The translations under genes were made by a program, and so were the position numbers. Below are positions 8,456-16,601 of a stretch of DNA of 64,000 nucleotides, in pieces; within the stretch, counting starts at the first letter, position 1; every line of letters starts with the position of its first letter. Source of the stretch: DDH964 sp963763205 (GTDB taxonomy: Bacteria > Desulfobacterota > Desulfuromonadia > Desulfuromonadales > DDH964); contig CAVXNQ010000003.1 in assembly GCA_963763205.1 (NCBI GenBank), positions 62,001-126,000 of the forward strand. Direction: 5' to 3'. The notes beneath the pieces were generated by a model that was not told the origin of the DNA, ran no database searches, and was given only the letters and a program-made list of their open reading frames with translations.

Positions 8456-9655
8456 TCAGGCTAAAGGATCTTCGACGTTTGGGGTTTCCGCTCCGGTTTC
8501 TTCATCCTGACTGTATGCAATTTCCATTATTTCTGGAGCAAAAAATGTCTTTGGATATCTATTTGGAAGTTCTTTTAATATACCAACTTTAACGAGCCTA
8601 TCAACATCCGAACTTGCAGTAGGATAAGTTACATTATAAACTTTAGCCAATGCAGAAACTGCTACTAGTGGTTCTGCAAAAAGATTTTCGATTATCGGAT
8701 AGAGTCTTGAAGATGAACTATATGCCCCAGCTCGATCATGGAATTCTTGCCTTAGTGCTACTAATCTATCAATCCTTCTTACAGAATCTATAGACTGAGA
8801 TATAGTCGCTCGCAAACAAAAATTTAGCCAATTTGACCAGTTATTTTTAGCACTAACCCCGAAAAGGTTGTCAATATACTCATCTTTATAACGCTCAAAA
8901 TATGCGCTCAGATACAACCATGGGCTATGCAGCCCACATAGTTTATAAATCATAAGCGACAGCAATAACCGCCCAACACGCCCATTACCGTCATTAAACG
9001 GATGTATCGTCTCAAACTGGTAATGGACTAGGAAGCAATGTACTAGGGGGTCTGTAGCCGAGGATTCTTTCAAGTGCCCCTCAATTTCACCTAGACAACG
9101 CGGCACTTCTATCGGCGGGGGTGGAATGAACCGACGAGTTGACCCGATATGTACTTGCGTGCGTCGAAATTCTCCAGGAGTTCTGTCCGCCCCTCTCACG
9201 CCCCCTAAAAGCGCCTGGTGAAGTTGACGAACCAAAGCTAACGAAATGGGATAGCCTTCATCAACTTGTTTCTGCCCCAACGACAGGGCACGCCCATAAT
9301 TAAAAACTTCTCGCCACGCATTAACGGGATCTTTATCTGACGATGGCTCGCGTGGATCCATTCCATATAGAAGTAATTGCTCAGGGGATGCGTATGTGCC
9401 CTCTAGGCTTGACGAGGTCAATGCTTCGCGTTGCTGTAGAGGTCTAAGGAGTAACTCTTGATTTGGCAAGTGCCGCCCAACCCCATCTAGGCGCGCCAAT
9501 TCTTCTTTTGCCTTTGCAAGCAAAGGCCAGCTCTCGGCTCCTATTTGAAATTTAGTTGGTAATGGGCTGGGAACAAATGACCAGTCCTGCTCCCTATTCA
9601 CCTCGATTTGCACCAAAGAGCCTGGGGATTCTGAGCTAAAAGAAGACTTGTCCAT
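8456..9655 (-). CDS. Fic-family protein (class II, self-inhibited)
   Basis: 399 residues from ATG 9655 (AAAAGGA six bases upstream). The N-terminal Fic_N region contains the inhibitory motif S81-x3-E85-G86 (SSSLEGTYAS). The Fic core contains the complete catalytic motif HPFNDGNGRVGR (His218). A winged-helix-like C-terminus follows (VAVSALAKVYNVTYPTASSDVDRLVKVGILKEL). Such enzymes usually transfer AMP to protein hydroxyls and are held off by the inhibitory glutamate. Codon use is clearly more AT-rich than in flanking core genes, which suggests transfer. It is flanked by duplicated segments and a tandem array; no antitoxin gene is adjacent. Confidence 0.9.
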   Translation of the reverse strand: MDKSSFSSESPGSLVQIEVNREQDWSFVPSPLPTKFQIGAESWPLLAKAKEELARLDGVGRHLPNQELLLRPLQQREALTSSSLEGTYASPEQLLLYGMDPREPSSDKDPVNAWREVFNYGRALSLGQKQVDEGYPISLALVRQLHQALLGGVRGADRTPGEFRRTQVHIGSTRRFIPPPPIEVPRCLGEIEGHLKESSATDPLVHCFLVHYQFETIHPFNDGNGRVGRLLLSLMIYKLCGLHSPWLYLSAYFERYKDEYIDNLFGVSAKNNWSNWLNFCLRATISQSIDSVRRIDRLVALRQEFHDRAGAYSSSSRLYPIIENLFAEPLVAVSALAKVYNVTYPTASSDVDRLVKVGILKELPNRYPKTFFAPEIMEIAYSQDEETGAETPNVEDPLA

Positions 9656-9762
9656 AATTAGTCCTTTTTGGCTAGGGTGGAAGACTTTAAGGTATCTACC
9701 ATACTTTAAAAAAATTGCCAATAAATTTTAAGTTAGCACAGGACCTTAAAGTGGTTTTACAG

Positions 9763-10167
9763 ATTCTCCCTAGGTTTAAAGGCTCTCCCTAGGTTTAAAG
9801 GCTCTCCCTAGGTTTAAAGGCTCTCCCTAGGTTTAAAGGCTCTTCCTAGGCTTAAAGGCTCTTCCTAGGCTTAAAGGCTCTTCCTAGGCTTAAAGGCTCT
9901 TCCTAGGTTTAAAGGCCCTTCCTAGGTTTAAAGGCCCTTCCTAGGTTTAAAGGCCCTTCCTAGGTTTAAAGGCCCTTCTTAGGTTTAAAGGCCCTTCTTA
10001 GGTTTAAAGGCCCTTCTTAGGTTTAAAGGCCCTTCCTAGGTTTAAAGGCCCTTCCTAGGTTTAAAGGCCCTTCTTAGGTTTAAAGGCCCTTCTTAGGTTT
10101 AAAGGCCCTTCTTGGTTTAAAGGCCCTTCTTAGGTTTAAAGGCCCTTCTTAGGTTTAAAGGCCTTCC
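9763..10167. repeat. 19-bp tandem repeat array, about 21 units
   Basis: The unit is close to CCTAGGTTTAAAGGCCCTT with period 19 and no spacers. It contains two palindromes, CCTAGG and TTTAAA. Variants fall in blocks along the array: CTCCCTAGG first, then CTTCCTAGGC, then CCTTCCTAGG, then CTTCTTAGG. One unit near 10110 is a base short. The array begins shortly upstream of the Fic gene start. Role unknown. Confidence 0.9.
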
Positions 10168-10318
10168 TAATTCCCGACACTCACCATTGAGTTAACAAAC
10201 AACGAATCTACGTGTAGATATCCCACTTACAGTACCACGGGGAAGGATTGCCCCCCCAACAATGCCCATCCTACAGGTTTCGCTACCACTGTAACCCACC
10301 GGAACGCCATGTCTTCTA

Positions 10319-10458
10319 ATCAAGGAGAGGCGAGGGGTCAAGGAGAGGCGAGGGGTCAAGTCTTGCTTTGCCATATTTGAGGAGAGGCGAGGGGTCAAGG
10401 AGAGGCGAGGGGTCAAGTCTTGCTTTGCCATATTTGTGGCCTAGAAAGACTTGACCCC
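10319..10458. repeat. REP-like cluster, family B
   Basis: Two tandem copies of AAGGAGAGGCGAGGGGTC occur, each pair followed by AAGTCTTGCTTTGCCATATTTG. The last unit forms a perfect 13-bp inverted repeat: GGGGTCAAGTCTT at 10409-10421 with AAGACTTGACCCC at 10446-10458. The same unit recurs at 11991 and 13443. No coding function is supported here or in 10168-10318. Confidence 0.75.
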
Positions 10459-10471
10459 GTGGCCTCCTCCC

Positions 10472-10621
10472 GCGGCCGGGCGCGTTGACGATCTCTTTTT
10501 TGAGCGACACCTCCGCCACCGGCTGCGCCGTGCCGCGCACCCGCGGCTCGCCCCGGTCGAGTGTGGCGAGATGAAAGGCCGGATTGGCAGTCAACAGGGC
10601 GAGGATTTCCGTAGCGTTCAT
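10472..10621 (-). pseudogene. Truncated PPOX-family gene, copy 2
   Basis: ATG 10621 has a strong AAAGGAG ribosome site and begins MNATEILALLTANPAFHLATLDRGEP. The homology stops after IVNAPGR at about 10472, where REP-like repeats begin. Only about 50 residues of the flavin-binding fold remain, so the protein cannot be functional. Confidence 0.65.
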
Positions 10622-10720
10622 GGCGAGCTCCTTTGCTGGGCGGGTGGGTGTGACGGCCAATTTACGCTACCAGATCCACCCGGAGCTTTCGCAATGGCGC
10701 CTTTCTTTGCGGGAATCCGC

Positions 10721-10796
10721 TCAGTTTTGCTGTTTCAGATAGTCGGAAGGGGAGATGCCGCACTGTTTGCGGAAGGGCACGGAAGAATGGATGAAA
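10721..10796 (-). pseudogene. AraC-family C-terminal fragment (copy 2)
   Basis: Same fragment as at 8072-8146: FRKQ then GISPSDYLKQQ and a stop on the minus strand. It is part of the duplicated segment. Confidence 0.55.
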
Positions 10797-11076
10797 AATG
10801 GGATCGGGCCAAGTCAACCCTTTGATATTCCAGGGACACTATCCAAAAAATAGCTGTAATTTTGGCTTGTAGGCCGATATTCAGAGCTAAAATCAGGCCC
10901 ATAGCTGGGAATGCAATGCCGATTGCCTCTGGCCATACTCCCCCTCTACTACCAGACTTGCTATAAGCCTGATTTTGGCCTCGAAAATCGAGCTATAGGT
11001 CGATTTTGATGGGAAAATTGGGGTTAATTTAAATATTTTCAATTGGTTAACTTGGTCCGACCCCACAGGCCTGCAC

Positions 11077-11190
11077 TCTATAGGCCTGATTTTGGCCTCG
11101 AAAATCGAGCTATAGGTCGATTTTGATGGGAAAATTAGGGATAAATTTAAATATTTTCAATCGGTTAACTTGGTCCGACCCCACAGGCCT
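11077..11190. repeat. Partial third copy of the direct-repeat tail
   Basis: It runs from CTATAGGCCTGATTTTGG to CCACAGGCCT and repeats the last part of copies 1 and 2 directly after copy 2. Confidence 0.7.
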
Positions 11191-11215
11191 GCCGACGGCC
11201 GGGGGCCTGATAAGG

Positions 11216-11222
11216 GTTATGT
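11216..11222 (-). other. Integron-like simple site at the 3' end of the HEPN-like gene
   Basis: On the gene strand the stop is embedded in ACATAAC. It is the exact complement of GTTATGT found just upstream of the same gene (plus strand 11946-11952), as expected for cassette core sites. The upstream site is preceded on the gene strand by GCCGGTTACCCTCGC, which resembles the right half of an attC. Confidence 0.35.
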
Positions 11223-11930
11223 GCCCCTCATCTTAAGTTCGCGTTCAAAAACAATTTCTTCTCCTCGGCAAACTTTGATTGACGTTATTGGTATTTTTAT
11301 GGTTTTCAAAATGGTTTCAACTACTGGCATATAGTCAGCTTCAGGAGGAAGGATCTCCGATATGTATTCTTTGTCTTTATGAATGTATGCAACTTTGAAA
11401 CAGGCTGGATCGTCAATATTTGCATCGCCCCTGGTAACTGTTAAATTGGCATATGATTTTTTGCCTGTGTCCCACCCCCTGTCTTGATCATCTTCAACCC
11501 AATCTGGCGCCTTCTTGCCTGCGTGAACAAATATTTCCCTAATGGCATTCCTGAGTGTATTTAAGGATTTCTCGGCATCTATTGTCTCGGGGAATAATTT
11601 TTCTTGGTCAATGTTGATATGAACAAAATCCTTCCTTAATTTATGGACTCCCAATAATTCTTGCCAAACCCCGGACCCCCAATTTAATGGAGTTAAACCT
11701 TTGTTCTGGATGGCTTCGTTTAAATTTTCTTTGAACCGTCTCCCAATGCCGGTGGTTTCTAGTGCCTCTTCAAAGGCCATTTCCAAAGCTGTCCATCCTG
11801 TAGTTATTGTCCACCGAACATAAGTACCACGATCCCACCGGTTGAGAGCTTGCCTAGAAAGTTCCCGTGCATGAAGTGCATCGGTCCAAATATGGTAATG
11901 AGATGATTCGACAATTTTTGGAAAAGGCAT
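11217..11930 (-). CDS. HEPN-like hypothetical protein
   Basis: 237 residues, low GC. The helical N-terminal half ends in GVHKLRKDFVHIN, where R99-x4-H104 matches the Rx4-6H motif of HEPN domains, many of which are RNases in toxin-antitoxin and defence systems. The C-terminal half is strand-rich (FKVAYIHKDKEYI, IKVCRGEEIVFERELKM). The gene stands alone, with integron-like 7-bp motifs at both ends. HEPN assignment rests on the motif and helical context only. Confidence 0.55.
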   Translation of the reverse strand: MPFPKIVESSHYHIWTDALHARELSRQALNRWDRGTYVRWTITTGWTALEMAFEEALETTGIGRRFKENLNEAIQNKGLTPLNWGSGVWQELLGVHKLRKDFVHINIDQEKLFPETIDAEKSLNTLRNAIREIFVHAGKKAPDWVEDDQDRGWDTGKKSYANLTVTRGDANIDDPACFKVAYIHKDKEYISEILPPEADYMPVVETILKTIKIPITSIKVCRGEEIVFERELKMRGT

Positions 11931-11990
11931 TTTTAAATTCCTTGCACATAACGCGAGGGTAACCGGCTACGGTGTGCCGGTGAATTAAGT

Positions 11991-12146
11991 GGAGAGGCGA
12001 GGGGTCAAGTCTTGTTTTGCCATAATTGTGGACTGAAAAGACCCGTGGCCTCCGCTCAACCCAGCCTGCCGGGCCGTCGCCACCAGGGAAGGCCGGAGAT
12101 GAGAAACGAAATTTATGATTTTATGGGCGTCCCCCTCTGGTTCTCC
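11991..12146. repeat. About 155-bp direct repeat, copy A
   Basis: It begins with the REP-like GGAGAGGCGAGGGGTCAAG and ends CCCCCTCTGGTTCTCC. It is nearly identical to 13480-13635. The two copies bracket the membrane-protein gene at 12380. Confidence 0.75.
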
Positions 12147-12379
12147 TGGTTCTCTGGTGATGGCAGCTACGGCAAAGCTCTTTAGGCACCGCCAAACGAA
12201 AGAGGCGGAAACGGATAAGCTGAACCTACGGTCGCAGTAACCTGCTCTCTACTCTACCCGGAATTCAGTCCCCGGAATTCACCCGGGGGCGAAGGACTAC
12301 CTCCGGTCGGTCGAGGTCCCGAAAAACCGGCGTAGCGCCGTAAAGCGGACTTTTGGCGACGCCATCAACCTTCGTTGCT
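12147..12379. other. Gene-free stretch with small hairpins
   Basis: No reading frame is supported. It contains CCGCC-AAACGAAAGA-GGCGG, a repeated CCCGGAATTCA and GGCG-TA-GCGCC hairpins. It was compared by eye with GEMM and other riboswitch consensus sequences without a convincing match. Confidence 0.3.
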
Positions 12380-13300
12380 TCATGTTTGGTCCTGCCGGAC
12401 CGCGGAGCCGTTTGGGAGCTTTGCCTGTTGCAGAATCACCGGGAGGTTTGTGTCAAACAGGCTGTTTGCAAATTTAATCAATAGCCAGAAAATGAGCATC
12501 GGTAGCGCAATCACCTGAATCAAAAATATGCCGACATACAAAAATGCCAGCTTCAGGAGGTTCTCTATAATGTTGCCGGCATTGCTGACCGTGGCCACAA
12601 TGGCGTCTTTGAATTCCACGGATTTTTGCTGAATAAACGCGGCGTTGTTCTTGATAGTCCCCAGAACGCCGTCAACCTTCGGAAGCGAAAACTGCAACAA
12701 TTTATCCAGTTCCGAAGCCCCAAGCGCCAATTCATGGTTTGCGCTGGAGATTTTTTCGGAGAAGAAATGGTCTTGCAGGTAATTGTTGGCCATGGCGGAA
12801 ATCGGCAGGGCAAACCTGGCAATGAGGACGAAGAACATCAGTCTCATCAGGGTCTTCCGAAGCGGAGCAATTCTTTCCGGCTCAAACATGATCAGGATAG
12901 AAAAAATCAATAAGAAGACGGCCAGCAGCTGCGGCGCGATGGAGACTCCAATCTCGAAGGCGAGTTTCTGCACTCCCAGGGAGGTGATCGCGGTTACGAG
13001 GACATCGGACACGCGTTCCGTCATATCGTCAATCGGGTCGAGCGCCTGTCCTACCGCCAATGTGACGCCGATCCCCGCAGGTTCCAGGTTCAGGCTCGAG
13101 CCTTTTACAACGGAAACAGAGGCGTTGATAACCCTGCAGGTTGCATAAGCGACCCCGGCACTGGTGATTGCCTCGCTGAAGTAGGCGTCGGTTTTGCTGT
13201 CCAGGATTGGGAGCCGGACTCCGGCGGAAAAAAAGAGCAGAACCGCGATCAGGACTCCAATGGTCGCTCTTACCATTTTTGGCAGGGTGAAGGTTTGCAT
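12380..13300 (-). CDS. Predicted membrane protein, unknown function
   Basis: 306 residues with about four to five membrane segments. One is at the N-terminus (ATIGVLIAVLLFFSAGVRL), others are LLAVFLLIFSILIMF and LMFFVLIARFALPISAM, and a C-terminal pair is FLYVGIFLIQVIALPMLIFWLLI. The polar region between residues 180 and 240 is helical. No domain is recognised. It lies between two long direct repeats in the accessory region. Confidence 0.6.
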   Translation of the reverse strand: MQTFTLPKMVRATIGVLIAVLLFFSAGVRLPILDSKTDAYFSEAITSAGVAYATCRVINASVSVVKGSSLNLEPAGIGVTLAVGQALDPIDDMTERVSDVLVTAITSLGVQKLAFEIGVSIAPQLLAVFLLIFSILIMFEPERIAPLRKTLMRLMFFVLIARFALPISAMANNYLQDHFFSEKISSANHELALGASELDKLLQFSLPKVDGVLGTIKNNAAFIQQKSVEFKDAIVATVSNAGNIIENLLKLAFLYVGIFLIQVIALPMLIFWLLIKFANSLFDTNLPVILQQAKLPNGSAVRQDQT

Positions 13301-13442
13301 AGATTACTTTTGGCTGTCCCAGGTAGCGTTACGAAGTTTCCGTGATGAGGAAACCAACCTCAGGTCGACAATTCCAGTGATGATCGGCAGAGAACAGACG
13401 ACTCTCAGGATATCACAAGAATTGTCATGGGAGGGTCTGAGT

Positions 13443-13635
13443 GGAGAGGCGAGGGGTCAAGTCTTGTTTTGCCATAATTGGAGAGGCGAGGGGTCAAGTC
13501 TTGTTTTGCCATAATTGTGGACTGAAAAGACCCGTGGCCTCCGCTCAACCCAACCTGCCGGGCCGTCGCCACCAGGGAAGGCCGGAGATGAGAAACGAAA
13601 TTTATGATTTTATGGGCGTCCCCCTCTGGTTCTCC
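13443..13635. repeat. About 155-bp direct repeat, copy B, with an extra 37-bp unit
   Basis: The first 37 bp (13443-13479, starting GGAGAGGCGAGGGG and ending GCCATAATT) are duplicated in tandem before the part shared with copy A (13480-13635). The surrounding gap 13301-13762 holds no supported gene. Confidence 0.75.
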
Positions 13636-13762
13636 CTCTTCTTCACCCATGCTTCTTTCTATTCGATTCTTCTTTATCTGGATCAAAGTCAACCGTCGTT
13701 GATCCAATCACAACGCGGAATTCCCAATCATGGATGCCAAGTTTGTCAGATATATCACTCAT

Positions 13763-14188
13763 TTAAAGGCTAACGGTGGAGTTGGGCGCTTCCACCTCGT
13801 CACCTATTTCTCTCTGCAACTTTTTAAGATTTAATCGAGCTATTTCATCCTGAATTGGCTGTACTTCAGTGTGCCACTTTTTAAATCCGTACAACATCAT
13901 CAATATGCCTATCGCTGTAACGACACCTAAGCTGTAGTTAAAAAAAGACTTATCCTTTCTAGCTATTTCGAGTTTTTTTTGCAAGATTTGAAAACGTGCT
14001 TCTTCTGATACTGAGCGTACTGGATCGGCTTTTAGTGTTTCGTACTCCACAGCAATTCCAAACACTAAATCATTCGTTGATTTGGATACGTAAAGCGTTG
14101 ACCCAATGCCAAACATTACTAATAGCAAACCGAACAATGCGTAAAACTTAAAGATGTTGTCTGTTGGCAGGGGAACACGATTTAACAT
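13763..14188 (-). CDS. Small two-helix membrane protein, unknown
   Basis: 141 residues. Membrane segments are FYALFGLLLVMFGIGSTLYV near residue 15 and FFNYSLGVVTAIGILMMLYGF near residue 85. Between them lies a charged helix (SEEARFQILQKKLEIARKDK), and a coiled-coil-like tail follows (IQDEIARLNLKKLQREIGDEV). Low GC. No family recognised. Confidence 0.55.
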   Translation of the reverse strand: MLNRVPLPTDNIFKFYALFGLLLVMFGIGSTLYVSKSTNDLVFGIAVEYETLKADPVRSVSEEARFQILQKKLEIARKDKSFFNYSLGVVTAIGILMMLYGFKKWHTEVQPIQDEIARLNLKKLQREIGDEVEAPNSTVSL

Positions 14189-14317
14189 TTAAAAATTCCT
14201 CGGGTAAGTTTTTGTGCCGGACAAATTGGGGACAGGTCTCGAATTCCCTTTACGGAACAAAGGCTTGCTGGCTTTTTTCCCTTGGACTTCCTCATTGCGG
14301 CTTTCGGAAGAACTTGT

Positions 14318-14387
14318 AAGGGCCGGGTCTCAACTCTTGGCAAAATGATGGTGGGTGACGCCCGAAGTTGCGACCTGACCCCTCGTG
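14318..14387. repeat. REP-like element, family A (second copy)
   Basis: It begins AAGGGCCGGGTCTCAAC and ends in GACCTGACCCCTCGTG. It is related to the element at 6453-6517. Nearby 14222-14255 has GGGGACAGGTCTCG, another phrase typical of such elements. Confidence 0.45.
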
Positions 14388-14397
14388 TTCTTCTTGA

Positions 14398-14859
14398 TTA
14401 AATTGTTGAGCCTTTTTTGTTAGATGTAGTAATGAATCTACATGCATACTGACGTGGTCCCCACTGAAATGCGAATGTCTCAGAAACTTCATGCCATGCA
14501 CCAGAGTCTCCCGACCCGTGATTAGCTCCCATGCAAGAGCATTCACAGTCGAAACCTGTTGCATTCCAGCAAGATGGTGCACATTTCTGCATTTCTTTGT
14601 AGATTTGAATTACATACACCCTACCAAAGCGTTCCAGTGAGCGTTCGACTAAATAGTTAAACCATGCAACGGGTGTTTCATAGCACTTGTATTTTGGATT
14701 CCACTTTGGCTTGTGATGCTTTTCGCCACGCACCCATTCGTAATTCCCTTCAAAGTGAGGTAATTTGAAAAAAACTGGATTAGGGCGAGGTTGCTTAAAA
14801 ATGACGGGAATCGTTTTTTGTCTCCAAATCTCTTTAAGTTTTAGATCGTGTTTTTCCAT
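14398..14859 (-). CDS. Hypothetical protein, possible gene cassette
   Basis: 153 residues, Cys-rich in its C-terminal half (KCAPSCWNATGFDCECSCMG) with many aromatics (KPKWNPKYKCYETPVAWFNYL). No family is recognised. It is separated from the next gene upstream by a 57-bp segment that resembles an integron attC, which suggests a cassette origin. Low GC. Confidence 0.5.
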   Translation of the reverse strand: MEKHDLKLKEIWRQKTIPVIFKQPRPNPVFFKLPHFEGNYEWVRGEKHHKPKWNPKYKCYETPVAWFNYLVERSLERFGRVYVIQIYKEMQKCAPSCWNATGFDCECSCMGANHGSGDSGAWHEVSETFAFQWGPRQYACRFITTSNKKGSTI

Positions 14860-14869
14860 TTTTTCTGAT

Positions 14870-14926
14870 ACCTAAAGTTTGAATTAACTGGTGACACAAG
14901 GCATCAAGTTGGAAGAGAAGTTAGGG
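14870..14926 (-). other. attC-like recombination site between two hypotheticals
   Basis: On the minus strand this 57-bp interval starts CCCTAAC and ends with TTAATTCAAAC then TTTAGGT. That right half closely follows the attC pattern (GGCTTAATTCAAGC then GTTAGGY). The length matches a 59-base element. It begins four bases after one stop codon and ends ten bases before the next start, as in cassette arrays. The left half is poorly conserved. Confidence 0.4.
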
Positions 14927-14930
14927 CGAG

Positions 14931-15530
14931 TCAAACGCTCGGCCAAAGAGCGGCAATGTAAGCTAACTCAGCGTCCACAACTGCCTTTGCCGGCTTGATT
15001 GCTATTGACACTGTGAATAACTTTGAACGTCGTACATCCAGAAGAGCCAAAACATCGCTATTTTGGCACTTTGAGCGGAGGGACACCTCCATAAGGACGG
15101 TAATGAGATCAACGCGTAGTTTGGTTAATGCATCTGCCTTTAGATATAGCTTTATTACATAGCGAGTACCGTCGACGATCAAGCCGAGTTCTGGATTGAT
15201 GGCTATGTCGATTCCGGCATGACCATAGGTATTTCTGGGCGGGTCAAACCACGTGATTTCTTTCTTGCCCCACCACTTTCTGTACCCCTCAATCGCAACC
15301 GGATAGTTCGCGATCTTCTTAGGGTCGGTCAACGACTTTTGAAGGCTCGTTAACGCCTTTTTGTCTTTCCCTGCTTGATGAATTTCAACAAGACCCTCTC
15401 GAAGTGGCTTGTAGAAGTCTGTTGCAGGCTGATAGGGTTTTCGATTCTTTATTTCGGCAACTTTTGTCGCTTTCGGTGTGCCTGCTCTCGATACGACATC
15501 GACCAGATCAGTTAGCGAAAGATTTGGCAT
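14931..15530 (-). CDS. Hypothetical protein, possible gene cassette
   Basis: 199 residues from ATG 15530 (AAGGGGGGAACC upstream). Parts read IANYPVAIEGYRKWWGKKEITWF, then GIDIAINPELGLIVDGTRYVIKLYLKADALTKLRVD. No family is recognised. The upstream sequence on the gene strand has CTCGGC followed by GTTAGGT (plus strand 15565-15571 ACCTAAC), a perfect GTTRRRY core site. Confidence 0.5.
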   Translation of the reverse strand: MPNLSLTDLVDVVSRAGTPKATKVAEIKNRKPYQPATDFYKPLREGLVEIHQAGKDKKALTSLQKSLTDPKKIANYPVAIEGYRKWWGKKEITWFDPPRNTYGHAGIDIAINPELGLIVDGTRYVIKLYLKADALTKLRVDLITVLMEVSLRSKCQNSDVLALLDVRRSKLFTVSIAIKPAKAVVDAELAYIAALWPSV

Positions 15531-15845
15531 GGTTCCCCCCTTGTGGCGCAATGTGGTTTTTGAAACCTAACGCCGAGCATACGCCGCGGCTACTTTGTGT
15601 GGGCTCCCGGGTCATGCCTGAAAGATTGAAACTTCCATACTCTCCAGCCAATTACGCCGAATACCAGCAATTTCCCCAAACGCAAAAAGCCGCCCGCCGG
15701 ATCGGATTCCGGCAAAGCGGCCTGGTTTGGTAACGTTGGATTTCCCCTCCACGTCCACACCCTCCCTGATAAACAAAACCTCCTGAAAAATAGACCCTTC
15801 CTTGATAACCGTATTCACCGCCGATTGTCAAATCATTTCAAGCAA
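15531..15845. other. Gap with integron-like core site and a hairpin
   Basis: ACCTAAC at 15565-15571 followed by GCCGAGCATACGCC resembles the start of an attC. GCCGGA-TCGGAT-TCCGGC at 15696-15713, inside a weaker outer stem, forms a hairpin. No gene is supported. Confidence 0.35.
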
Positions 15846-16520
15846 CTACCCCAACCCCCACAACAGCCGAGAAAGCGGCGCCAGCTCCCCATACCCCTCC
15901 CGCAGCTCCGCCACAATCCCCGGCGAAAAAAGCCGTTCGTCCGGGATGCGGTTGCAGACCAGATAGAGGTTCTTGCGGCCGTGCCAGGGCTGCAGGTCGG
16001 CGGGGAGGGCGGGGTTGACGGGGCGCTTGTAGAGTTCTCCTTCGGGAACGAAGCGCCCCGATCTCTTGATGGGTGCGACGAGGCGGCGGAACTTCTCCGG
16101 CGCCGTCTCGATGGTGCGGCGCAGGGCGTCCATGGTCGCCTTCGGCGCGCTGTAGAAGCCCATGCCGTAGCGGTAGCGGTCGGCGGCGATCTCGAAGAAG
16201 AAGCAGGGGTGCTCCTTCCAGTCGGGACTCGGGCGCTTGAAGGAGAGCCAGAGGTGGGTCTTGTAGGGGGACTTGTCGCGGGAGAAGCGGATGTCGCGGT
16301 GGATGCGGGCGATGCAGCGCGACGGCGGCAGGAGCTGCAGCGCGGGGTCGATGGCGAGCAGCGGCGCGGCGAGCTCGGCGACCAGCTCCTTGAGCGGTTC
16401 GAGGAGAAGCGTCTCGTAGTCGGCGCGGTGGGCCTCGAACCAGGCCTTGTTGTTGTTGGCCGAAAGCTCCTCGAAAAAGGCGAGGGCCTGGGGGGAGAAG
16501 CCCTGAAAACCGCTGCTCAT
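15846..16520 (-). CDS. DUF2461 (TIGR02453) family protein
   Basis: 224 residues, typical length. Family blocks are FEELSANNNKAWFEAHRADYE at the start, RIHRDIRFSRDKSPYKTH in the middle, HPCFFFEIAADRYRYGMGFY, and WHGRKNLYLVCNRIPDE near the end. The function of the family is not known. It marks the return to core-type, high-GC sequence on the right of the accessory region. Confidence 0.9.
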   Translation of the reverse strand: MSSGFQGFSPQALAFFEELSANNNKAWFEAHRADYETLLLEPLKELVAELAAPLLAIDPALQLLPPSRCIARIHRDIRFSRDKSPYKTHLWLSFKRPSPDWKEHPCFFFEIAADRYRYGMGFYSAPKATMDALRRTIETAPEKFRRLVAPIKRSGRFVPEGELYKRPVNPALPADLQPWHGRKNLYLVCNRIPDERLFSPGIVAELREGYGELAPLSRLLWGLG

Positions 16521-16601
16521 GACAAAATCCTCCGGTCGGGGCGGGTGGCTGAGACCGACTTTACCACCCGCCGCCGACCGGTGTCATGACATCTTTGCGG
16601 T

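Larger units (their letters stand above)
10471..11072. repeat. Long direct repeat, copy 2
   Basis: This is the partner of 7823-8420. Its left edge is fused to the REP-like cluster, which replaces the remainder of the PPOX gene. The last 115 bp are repeated again, in diverged form, at 11077-11190, ending in the same GGTCCGACCCCACAGGCCT. Confidence 0.75.

Noticed and set aside
9763..10167. Possible CRISPR array
   Set aside because: Units are directly adjacent with period 19 and no unique spacers, and there are no cas genes.
10192..10431. 79-codon minus-strand frame
   Set aside because: It is largely translated REP-like repeat (repeated LTPRLS) and has no supporting signals.
12150..12290. Cyclic-di-GMP (GEMM) riboswitch
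   Set aside because: Some short phrases look similar, but the conserved core order and GNRA/receptor positions could not be aligned.
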